A stretch of 64,000 bases of DNA, from contig NZ_JAGZMO010000001.1 in NCBI RefSeq assembly GCF_018364065.1, positions 186,001-250,000 on the forward strand, given 5' to 3'. Source of the DNA: Veillonella sp. GTDB taxonomy: Bacteria; Bacillota; Negativicutes; Veillonellales; Veillonellaceae. Below, piece by piece: positions 35,227 through 42,631 of this stretch. The notes under the pieces are model-generated. The model was not told where the DNA came from and ran no database searches. It worked only from the letters and a program-made list of their open reading frames with translations. The translations under genes were made by a program, and so were the position numbers. Positions within the stretch are counted from its first letter, which is position 1; every line of letters starts with the position of its first letter.

Positions 35227-35970
35227 GTGGCAGAATTGCTTCGCGTAGAAAATCTACACGTATCCGTAGAAGGTAAAGAAATACTGAAAGGTATCGACTT
35301 AACGATCAATAAAGGTGAAATCCATGTAGTAATGGGTACTAATGGGGCAGGTAAATCCACTCTGGCTAACGCTATTATGGGCAACCCTGTGTATGAAGTA
35401 ACAGAAGGTTCCATTACATTTGAAGGTGAAGATATTACTGAAGAAGATGTAAACAATCGTGCGAAAGCCGGCATTTTCATGTCTTTCCAAAACCCAATTT
35501 CCATTCCCGGCATTACAGTTGAAATCTTCATCCGTACAGCCAAAGCGACTGTAACCGGTGAAAACGTTCGTGCCTTGGCATTCAAAAAAGAATTGAAAGC
35601 TAAAATGGATGAGCTTTCCTTCGACCAGACTTACGCTCAACGCTATGTAAACGAAGGCTTCAGCGGCGGGGAACGCAAAAAGAACGAAATTTTGCAGATG
35701 GCCATTTTAAACCCTAAATTGGCTATGCTTGACGAAACAGACTCCGGTCTTGACGTTGACGCAGTGCGCATTGTTTCCGACGGGGTAGACCGTTTCCACA
35801 ATAAGGACAATGCCGTATTGATCATTACACATCACAATTCTATTTTACAGAAACTTAAACCTGATTTTGTTCACGTTCTTATCAACGGCAAAATCGTTAA
35901 AACCGGTGATGCATCCTTAGTAGCTGAAATCGAATCCAAAGGCTACGATGCTTACAAAGCATTAGTTTAG
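35227..35970 (+). CDS. sufC: Fe-S cluster assembly ATPase SufC
   Basis: A 247-residue ABC ATPase energising the SufBCD scaffold. It has Walker A GTNGAGKSTL, the signature FSGGERKKNEI and Walker B LAMLDETDSGLD. It starts with GTG at 35227, with AGGAG about 10 bases upstream. It is the first gene of sufCBDSU and the next gene begins 11 bases later. Confidence 0.96.
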   Translation: MAELLRVENLHVSVEGKEILKGIDLTINKGEIHVVMGTNGAGKSTLANAIMGNPVYEVTEGSITFEGEDITEEDVNNRAKAGIFMSFQNPISIPGITVEIFIRTAKATVTGENVRALAFKKELKAKMDELSFDQTYAQRYVNEGFSGGERKKNEILQMAILNPKLAMLDETDSGLDVDAVRIVSDGVDRFHNKDNAVLIITHHNSILQKLKPDFVHVLINGKIVKTGDASLVAEIESKGYDAYKALV

Positions 35971-35981
35971 GAGGCTTGTTA

Positions 35982-37391
35982 ATGGAAACTAGAAAGAAAA
36001 CTCATGTAGAGGAGATGGATCGCGGCGTCTACGATATAAAGAATGACTTCGAATATTCTTACAAATCCGATGCCGGTCTTACAGAAGACATTATTCGTGA
36101 GATTTGGTCCAATAAAAATGAACCTGAATGGATGTTAGACTTCCGTCTTAAATCCTTAAAAATATATAACGAATTGGATATTCCAAACTGGATTCCTGAT
36201 ATTAGCGGACTCCACATGGAGAATATCGTAACCTATGTTAAGCCTAAAGTAGATATGAAAGGCGACTGGGACGAAGTTCCTGAAGATATTAAGAGCACAT
36301 TCGACCGCCTCGGTATTCCGGAAGCGGAAAAAACATCCCTTGCCGGCGTTGGCGCTCAGTATGACTCCGAAGTTGTTTACCACAGCATTCAGGAAGACCT
36401 TGTAAAACAGGGCGTTATCTACACAGATATCGAAACTGCGCTTCATGAACACGAAGACATCGTTCGTCAGTACTTCATGACGTTGGTGCCACCAACTGAC
36501 CACAAATTTGCCGCACTTCACGGTGCTGTATGGTCCGGCGGTTCCTTCGTATACGTACCGAAGGGCGTACAGGTAGACATTCCGTTGCAGTCTTACTTCC
36601 GACTCAATGCTCCTGGTGCAGGACAGTTCGAACATACCTTGATTATCGTTGAAGAAGGCGCGAAAGCTCACTTCATCGAAGGTTGTTCCGCTCCTAAATA
36701 CAACGTGGCCAACCTTCATGCAGGCTGCGTAGAATTGTTCGTTAAAGACAATGCCACACTTCGTTATTCCACCATTGAAAACTGGTCGAAAAACATGTAC
36801 AACCTCAATACAAAACGTTCCCGCGTAGGCAAGAACGGTACAATTGAATGGGTAAGCGGATCCTTCGGTTCTAAAGTATCCTGCTTATATCCTATGAGTA
36901 TTTTAGCCGGTGAAGGGGCTCACTGCGAATTTACAGGCGTAACATTTGCCGGTGAAGGCCAGTACCTCGATACAGGCGCTAAAGTAGTACATGTGGCACC
37001 ACATACAACAAGTAACATCAACTCCAAGTCCATTTCCAAGAGCGGCGGTGCAGCGATTTACCGCGGCGTATTGAATATCGGCAAAAATGCGGAGCATGCG
37101 AAAGCCACTGTATCCTGTGAATCCTTGATGCTCGATCAGGAATCCCAATCCGATACAATTCCTTCCATTTCCATTGAAAACGATAATGTGGACTTAGGTC
37201 ACGAAGCTAAAATCGGTCGTATTTCCGATGAAGCTATTTTCTACCTCATGACACGCGGCATCAGCGAAGAAGAAGCGCGCGCTATGTTGGTTCGCGGTTT
37301 CGTTGAACCGATTTCCAAAGAATTGCCATTGGAATATGCTGTAGAAATGAATAATTTAATTACCTTGGAACTTGAAGGTTCTATCGGATAG
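35982..37391 (+). CDS. sufB: Fe-S cluster assembly protein SufB
   Basis: A 469-residue scaffold on which Fe-S clusters are built. It shows YDSEVVYHSIQEDL, PLQSYFRLNAPGAGQFEHT, HFIEGCSAPKYNVANLHAG and, near the end, FYLMTRGISEEEARAMLVRG. The conserved cysteine in EGCSAP is kept. The start is ATG 35982 after AGGAGG at 35969; the TTG at 35976 is too close. Confidence 0.96.
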   Translation: METRKKTHVEEMDRGVYDIKNDFEYSYKSDAGLTEDIIREIWSNKNEPEWMLDFRLKSLKIYNELDIPNWIPDISGLHMENIVTYVKPKVDMKGDWDEVPEDIKSTFDRLGIPEAEKTSLAGVGAQYDSEVVYHSIQEDLVKQGVIYTDIETALHEHEDIVRQYFMTLVPPTDHKFAALHGAVWSGGSFVYVPKGVQVDIPLQSYFRLNAPGAGQFEHTLIIVEEGAKAHFIEGCSAPKYNVANLHAGCVELFVKDNATLRYSTIENWSKNMYNLNTKRSRVGKNGTIEWVSGSFGSKVSCLYPMSILAGEGAHCEFTGVTFAGEGQYLDTGAKVVHVAPHTTSNINSKSISKSGGAAIYRGVLNIGKNAEHAKATVSCESLMLDQESQSDTIPSISIENDNVDLGHEAKIGRISDEAIFYLMTRGISEEEARAMLVRGFVEPISKELPLEYAVEMNNLITLELEGSIG

Positions 37392-37400
37392 GAGGTACTG

Positions 37401-38450
37401 ATGAGTAACGTATTATTTAATGAATTACCCAGACCTACCTTCCGTTGGTTGCAGGTAAATCATACTGAAGGCGTTGTTGCTTCCGGTAACGCGCCGGCCT
37501 CTATTGCCGTAGATGCGGCAGAAGGGGTTGTGTCTGAAATTAAAGACACTGCTTTAATGAATCCAAACTTTGAAGGTGCTGAAGCTACATCCTTAAAAGC
37601 TGTAGCGGAACAGTTCACCAAAGGCCTGGCAATTACGGTTCCTGCCAAGGGCCAAGAAAAAGTTGCTATTTATATTGATGCAAACAGTGCCAGTGTGGGC
37701 GACAAAACTCGCGTTTCCATTCAGGTAGCATCAGAAGGCAGCCTGGAATTACTTTACGTAGTTACCGGCGAAGCCAAAGAAGGCGGCATCAACTTATTGA
37801 CTGAAGTGAATGCTGCTCCAAACGCCAATGTAGTGATTAAAAAACTGCAGATGCTCAGCGAAGGTGTTCAACAAATCGAACATCGCTACACTAAGCTTGG
37901 CGAAAACAGTAAAGTAGAGTACTTGAACGTTGAATTGGGCGGCCAGGAAAGCTTCCTGCATTATACACAGGATTTATCCGGTGATGAAGCTCATATCGTT
38001 CATGACTTGGCATACTTGGGCGACAACAAGCAGAAATTTGACATTTCCATGCTCATGTCCCATATTGGCCGTAAAACAGTAAGTGACATTCATGTACTCG
38101 GCGCCTTGGGCGGCGAATCAAAGAAATCCTTCCGCGGCACCTTGGACTTTATCCGCGGCAGCGTGGCTTCCGAAGGGGCGGAAGAAGATACATGCGTATT
38201 ACTTGATCCTACTGTTAAATCCGTATCCTTACCATTATTGCTCTGTAAAGAAGACAATGTAGTAGGTAACCATGCGGCCAGCGCCGGACAATTGGATAAA
38301 ACAAAATTATTCTACATCATGAGCCGCGGTTTCAGCGAAGCGGAAGCTAAGCATATGATTGTAGAGTCCATGTTACGCCCGTTAATCGACCGTTTAGGCA
38401 GTGAGGAATTAGAAGAAGCAGCCTTGAAGACTGTTCGAGAAAAGATTTAA
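37401..38450 (+). CDS. sufD: Fe-S cluster assembly protein SufD
   Basis: A 349-residue SufB paralogue forming the scaffold complex with SufB and SufC. The C-terminal part is diagnostic: ALGGESKKSFRGTLDFIRGS, CKEDNVVGNHAASAGQ and YIMSRGFSEAEAKHMIVE. The N-terminal half is variable, as usual. It lies between sufB (9 bases) and sufS. Confidence 0.93.
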   Translation: MSNVLFNELPRPTFRWLQVNHTEGVVASGNAPASIAVDAAEGVVSEIKDTALMNPNFEGAEATSLKAVAEQFTKGLAITVPAKGQEKVAIYIDANSASVGDKTRVSIQVASEGSLELLYVVTGEAKEGGINLLTEVNAAPNANVVIKKLQMLSEGVQQIEHRYTKLGENSKVEYLNVELGGQESFLHYTQDLSGDEAHIVHDLAYLGDNKQKFDISMLMSHIGRKTVSDIHVLGALGGESKKSFRGTLDFIRGSVASEGAEEDTCVLLDPTVKSVSLPLLLCKEDNVVGNHAASAGQLDKTKLFYIMSRGFSEAEAKHMIVESMLRPLIDRLGSEELEEAALKTVREKI

Positions 38451-38472
38451 TATAGGCGGAGAGGATACTATA

Positions 38473-39702
38473 ATGAGAGCTATTACTGAAGCATATAAAG
38501 ATTTTCCAATCTTAAAGAGAGAACATAAAGGCCATCGCATTGTGTACTTGGACAGCGGTGCAACCACTCAAATTCCTGAGCAGGTGGTAAACGCGTTAAA
38601 TACACATTTACTGAACCATAACGGCAACCCACATCGCGGTGCTCACATCTTGGCTGTGGAAGCATCCGAAGCGTACGAAACAGCACGCGATGCGGTACAA
38701 CGTTTCATCAACGCCAAAGAGCGCGAAGAAATCGTTTTGACCCGCAATACGACTGAAAGTTTGAACCTCATTGCCAACAGCTATGCAATGAACAATCTTA
38801 AGAAAGGTGACAAAATTGTCATCACCATTGCGGAGCATCATGCCAACTTGGTTACATGGCAGGTAGTGGCTCAACGTACCGGCGCCGTTTTAGAATACAT
38901 GTACCTGGATGAATCCGGTCATTTAAAAGACGGCGAAATGGATAAGATTGATGAAAATACTAAAATCGTATCCTTCGCGCATGTAAGTAATGTTTTAGGT
39001 ATGGAATTCCCTGTGGAAGAACTCATCAGCCGCGCTCACAAAGTTGGCGCTATCGCCATTCTTGACGGTGCACAATCGGCGCCTCACAAGAAGATTGACG
39101 TGCAGGCTCTTGACTGTGATTTCTTCGTATTCTCCGGCCATAAAATGTGTGCCTCCCAGGGCATCGGCGTAATGTACGGCAAACGTCATTTGTTGGAAGA
39201 AATGCCTCCATTCTTATTGGGCGGCGACATGATCGAATACGTACAGGAACAGACTACTACATACAATGAAGTTCCTTACAAATTCGAAGCAGGTACACCA
39301 AATGCTCACGGTGCCGTTACATTGAAGGCTGCTATTGAATACTTGGAAGAATTCGGCATGGAAAACATCAATGCATACGAAAAGGAATTGGTAAGCTATG
39401 TATTGCCTAAGTTATTGGAAATTCCTCACGTACATGTATTAGGTTCCGAAGATCCTGCTGAAAAACACGGTGTAATCGCCTTTACTATCGACGACGTACA
39501 TCCTCATGACGTAGCTACCATCTTGGACAGCTATGGCGTAGCAATTCGTTCCGGTCATCATTGTGCACAGCCTTTAGGCGCTTACTACAATGTACCGGCC
39601 TCAAGCCGTTTAAGCATGTACATTTACACACGCAAAGAAGATTTGGATATTTTCTTAGACGCTGTTAAAAAAGTACGTCCAACTATGGGGTTACCGGAAT
39701 AA
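38473..39702 (+). CDS. sufS: Cysteine desulfurase SufS
   Basis: A 409-residue PLP enzyme that removes sulfur from cysteine for cluster assembly. It has YLDSGATTQIPEQV, ITIAEHHANLVTW, the PLP lysine in FVFSGHKMCASQGIGV and the persulfide cysteine in RSGHHCAQPLG. It sits directly before sufU, its sulfur acceptor. Confidence 0.96.
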   Translation: MRAITEAYKDFPILKREHKGHRIVYLDSGATTQIPEQVVNALNTHLLNHNGNPHRGAHILAVEASEAYETARDAVQRFINAKEREEIVLTRNTTESLNLIANSYAMNNLKKGDKIVITIAEHHANLVTWQVVAQRTGAVLEYMYLDESGHLKDGEMDKIDENTKIVSFAHVSNVLGMEFPVEELISRAHKVGAIAILDGAQSAPHKKIDVQALDCDFFVFSGHKMCASQGIGVMYGKRHLLEEMPPFLLGGDMIEYVQEQTTTYNEVPYKFEAGTPNAHGAVTLKAAIEYLEEFGMENINAYEKELVSYVLPKLLEIPHVHVLGSEDPAEKHGVIAFTIDDVHPHDVATILDSYGVAIRSGHHCAQPLGAYYNVPASSRLSMYIYTRKEDLDIFLDAVKKVRPTMGLPE

Positions 39703-39749
39703 TACAAACACCGACAGAATACGAAACATAATGTAGGAGGTTTATTCCC

Positions 39750-40190
39750 ATGGAAATGGATCAGTTATATACTGAATTAATTTTGGAGCACAATCAGGAC
39801 AAACGCAACAAACGCCTGTTAGATGTATTTACTTCATCTGAACACGGTCACAATCCAAGCTGCGGCGACGATTTGACATTGCAACTTGATGTGAAAGACG
39901 GAGTAGTAGCCGATGCGGCTTACACCGGCTCCGGTTGTGCCATCAGTCAGGCATCCGCGTCGATGATGATTGATATTGTAAAAGGCAAATCAGTGGAAGA
40001 AGCATTTCATCTGGTAGACTTGTTCTTAGGTATGATCAAGAAAGAAGTAACCGACGATGAAGAGTTGGAAGAATTGGAAGATGCTATTGCATTGAAGAAT
40101 ATTTCCAACATGCCGGCCCGCGTAAAATGTGCTGTATTAGCATGGCATACATTGAAAGAAGCTTTGAAAAAAGAAGAAGCGGCAAAATAA
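39750..40190 (+). CDS. sufU: Zinc-dependent sulfurtransferase SufU
   Basis: A 146-residue IscU-like protein that accepts persulfide from SufS. The three conserved cysteines are in NPSCGDDL, GSGCAISQASASMM and RVKCAVLAWHTL, with the Asp of the zinc site in CGDD. The insertion between the second and third cysteines marks SufU rather than IscU. It ends the suf operon. Confidence 0.95.
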   Translation: MEMDQLYTELILEHNQDKRNKRLLDVFTSSEHGHNPSCGDDLTLQLDVKDGVVADAAYTGSGCAISQASASMMIDIVKGKSVEEAFHLVDLFLGMIKKEVTDDEELEELEDAIALKNISNMPARVKCAVLAWHTLKEALKKEEAAK

Positions 40191-40251
40191 ACTGAGCGCT
40201 GCTTTATAACTACGAAGTAAACTAAATGCTAGTTCATAAAAGTAGTATAGT

Positions 40252-40297
40252 AAAAGGAGTTAACCACAATACCATATTGGGGTTAACTCCTTTTTTA
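40252..40297 (+). terminator. suf operon terminator
   Basis: aaaaggagttaacc and ggttaactcctttt pair as a 14-base stem with an 18-base loop, followed by additional T. It lies between the convergent sufU and the BFD-like gene and may serve both. Confidence 0.85.
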
Positions 40298-40328
40298 TAC
40301 ATTCATATTTATTTTTGCGGATAGGCTT

Positions 40329-40580
40329 TTAATCTTCTTTCTTAGCGCCCGGTTTAGGCAATTTGCCCATGTCCTGTAAGAGCTTCACGATGCGCACACC
40401 GCAGTTTTTACCGCCGCAGGAACCTGTACCGGCACCGGTGCGTTCACGAATCTTAGGAATTGTATCACAGCCGTCGTTAATGGCTTCTTTAATTGTCTTA
40501 CGGCTTATGCTGCGGCAAGTACATACTTTTGTATATTTGTCCAAAATACTTTCCGGCACCTTTTGTTCTTCAAAATCCAT
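40329..40580 (-). CDS. BFD-like [2Fe-2S]-binding protein
   Basis: An 83-residue protein with CTCRSISRKTIKEAI and GAGTGSCGGKNCG, giving Cys-X-Cys and Cys-X4-Cys spaced about 35 residues apart. This is the pattern of bacterioferritin-associated ferredoxin-like domains, in the variant seen in glycerol-3-phosphate and proline dehydrogenase subunits. Here the domain stands alone. The start at 40580 is favoured because the longer ATG at 40595 would lie inside the GGGAGG ribosome site. It is convergent with the suf operon, suggesting a link to Fe-S or iron homeostasis. Confidence 0.85.
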   Translation of the reverse strand: MDFEEQKVPESILDKYTKVCTCRSISRKTIKEAINDGCDTIPKIRERTGAGTGSCGGKNCGVRIVKLLQDMGKLPKPGAKKED

Positions 40581-40689
40581 AGGATTACCTCCCATTCAAC
40601 ATACTACTTAGTATTTTTTTAATATAGCTGTTCTATGGTACAATAACAAATGTAGGAATATGATTATAGACCATTTGTTTATCATTATT

Positions 40690-40715
40690 GTAACACACAA
40701 TGGTAACATACAATA
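40690..40715. repeat. Two tandem 13-base repeats
   Basis: gtaacacacaatg at 40690 and gtaacatacaata at 40703 are adjacent and differ at two positions. They lie in the divergent gap between the BFD-like and HAD genes. Confidence 0.65.
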
Positions 40716-40751
40716 GTAAAATTCATTGTCCATAAAAGAAAGGAAAGGCCC

Positions 40752-41429
40752 ATGATTTGTATTATCTTTGACCTTGACGGTACCTTAACCGATTCCCAAA
40801 CAGGTATTATTACATCCATTAAATACGCATTGGATAAAAAGGGAGCTCCTATTCCCGATGATCCAACGTTACAACTGTTCTTAGGGCCGCCTATGCTTGA
40901 CTCCTTACAGGAGCATTGCCATATGACCTTGGAAGAAGCACAGGAAACATACGGCTATTTTAAAGAACGTTATGAAACGATTGGCAAGTTTGAAAACGAA
41001 GTGTACCCGGACATTGAGTCCATGTTGGTAACATTGCGTCAGACCAATACGTACGTGGCTGTAGCTACGGCAAAACCGGAGCATTTGGCACGGGAAATCT
41101 TGGATCACTTCAAATTAACACAATATTTTGAAGTCATTAAAGGGGCGGACGCTTCTAAAAACTTAGTACACAAGGAAGACATTTTGCGCGAAACCATTAA
41201 GGAATTGCGTGAGCTTTCCTCAAGCCGCGTAAAACGAACTATTACAGGCTGGTACATGGTAGGGGACCGCAAATACGATATTTGGGCAGCCAAAGAGTTG
41301 GGTTGCAAAGCTATCGGCGTAACTTACGGCTATGGCACCTTGGAAGAACTGGAAGCGGCGGAGCCGAACTACTTATGTGACAATCCGTCGGATGTAGTAC
41401 TTCAGATCGCTGTTGATACATTGTTATAA
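40752..41429 (+). CDS. HAD-superfamily hydrolase, phosphoglycolate phosphatase-like
   Basis: A 225-residue phosphatase of the Gph/PGP subfamily. The HAD motifs are the nucleophile pair in FDLDGTLTDSQTG, the Thr/Ser segment VAVATAKPEH with the motif III lysine, and the acidic motif IV GDRKYDIWAAKELG. The helical cap at about 15-80 contains FLGPPMLDSL. Substrate cannot be told; phosphoglycolate or nucleotide monophosphates are typical. It is monocistronic, with a terminator at 41536. Confidence 0.9.
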   Translation: MICIIFDLDGTLTDSQTGIITSIKYALDKKGAPIPDDPTLQLFLGPPMLDSLQEHCHMTLEEAQETYGYFKERYETIGKFENEVYPDIESMLVTLRQTNTYVAVATAKPEHLAREILDHFKLTQYFEVIKGADASKNLVHKEDILRETIKELRELSSSRVKRTITGWYMVGDRKYDIWAAKELGCKAIGVTYGYGTLEELEAAEPNYLCDNPSDVVLQIAVDTLL

Positions 41430-41535
41430 TAGAGATTTAATAATATTGCTTTAGTACATATAGGTATTAATTAAGACATTTACGGTAATACTTATAGTGA
41501 GTTATTATAAACAATTTAAGAACGTTAGTAATAAA

Positions 41536-41574
41536 TAAAAAAGACTGTGGAGCAGTGGCTTCACAGTCTTTTTG
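41536..41574. terminator. Bidirectional terminator
   Basis: aaaaaagactgtg and cacagtctttttg form a hairpin with a 12-base loop. A-run on one side and T-run on the other suit both the HAD gene (plus) and the SpeD-like gene (minus). Confidence 0.85.
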
Positions 41575-41703
41575 TATTGTTTTTGTAATATTTGTTACTT
41601 TTTTGTAAGTTTTGCAACATTTGTATTATTTTAGTAATATTTTTGTTTTTGATTTTTGGATATATTTAATTTTGAATTTTTTGATATATTTTGTATGTGT
41701 TTT

Positions 41704-42219
41704 TTATATATCTTCCGGGTGTTGTGTGTTTTTCTTGGCAATCACTTTAAATACTTTAGCGCCTTTAGATTTCAGTTTTGTACCGGTTTCTTTGAGGCGC
41801 AAGCGGGTACGAGTTACACGGGCCATAGCGGAGAGGGAAGTCTTCTTGCGAGGTTTCATATCGCGAAGAGAGCCGAAATCACCGCGGTTAACGCTAGTGG
41901 CTTTTACACGTTCCGCACCGAAGGATTGCTTCAATACACGCATAATCAAAGTTGCCTGCAAAGGAATGCCGAAGGTATAAATATCGGCTGCGGCATAGCC
42001 CATTTCAGGATAGGTATGGACAATTACATGACAGCGATTGGTTACAGCAATCAAAATAACTTCGTCGTCCAGTACCTGACAACTGATTTCATCAATCGGC
42101 TGATTAGCCGCTTCCAATGCATTGGTTACGCTTTCCTGAATCATAACAGGGGAGCTTACCGCATCTTCTAAACAAGCATATAAATCTATAAGTAAATGTG
42201 TTCCCATAGAATGAGTCAT
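41704..42219 (-). CDS. Degenerate S-adenosylmethionine decarboxylase-family protein with basic tail
   Basis: A 171-residue protein. Residues 5-115 match the prokaryotic class 1B AdoMet decarboxylase (SpeD) fold: GTHLLIDLYAC at the start and HVIVHTYPEMGYAAADIYT in the centre. In the known enzyme (Thermotoga numbering, from memory) Ser63 is cleaved to form the pyruvoyl cofactor, with His68 and Cys83 essential. Here position 63 is Cys, the preceding Glu is Arg, His68 is kept, and position 83 is Phe. Residues about 118-171 form a Lys/Arg-rich tail absent from SpeD. It is therefore unlikely to be an ordinary AdoMet decarboxylase; no other polyamine gene is adjacent. ATG 42219 follows an AGGTGA site. 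Confidence 0.75.
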   Translation of the reverse strand: MTHSMGTHLLIDLYACLEDAVSSPVMIQESVTNALEAANQPIDEISCQVLDDEVILIAVTNRCHVIVHTYPEMGYAAADIYTFGIPLQATLIMRVLKQSFGAERVKATSVNRGDFGSLRDMKPRKKTSLSAMARVTRTRLRLKETGTKLKSKGAKVFKVIAKKNTQHPEDI

Positions 42220-42631
42220 TAGGAGTCACCTGCCTTTATCGTAGTGTAATAATTGTTCTAATCGTAGTAATTGTAATCGTTATTTTTTCGTCGAATCTTT
42301 AATCTATCGAATGTGTTAGTATCTTTTTCGATTGCTTTCAGTATTCATGTATTTTATTCACCCTTAATATATCATCTAATTATACCTTGTATTACTTTGA
42401 TTGTAAAATACTAGAATTTAAAATTATTGTTTATGCGTTACAGTGATAGTAAAACCTTTGTATACCCGTTTTATACCGATTTTTAAATCAAACGTAACAT
42501 TGTAATGTATTTAATTTACTTTAAAACTATAGTATGTTATTCTTAAATTAAATATATATTATAAGTTTACCATGCGGTAACATCTAAGTGATGTAGTGAC
42601 TAGTAGCAGTAAGGTAGGAGGTCCTAAACTA
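42220..42631. other. AT-rich intergenic region between divergent genes
   Basis: About 410 bases separate the SpeD-like gene (minus) and the D-lactate dehydrogenase-like gene (plus). The sequence is very AT-rich, with loosely repeated atcgtagt segments near 42240-42290 and a short inverted repeat ttacc-atgc-ggtaa at 42567-42580. Promoters must lie here but none matches consensus well enough to assign. Confidence 0.5.

Noticed and set aside
40329..40580. Bacterioferritin-associated ferredoxin proper (Bfd).
   Set aside because: The second cysteine pair is Cys-X4-Cys rather than Cys-X2-Cys and no bacterioferritin gene is near, so only a family-level call is made.
41612..42171. Long open frames on the plus strand opposite the SpeD-like gene.
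   Set aside because: They lack ribosome sites and recognisable composition; the minus-strand protein matches a known fold, so these are shadows.
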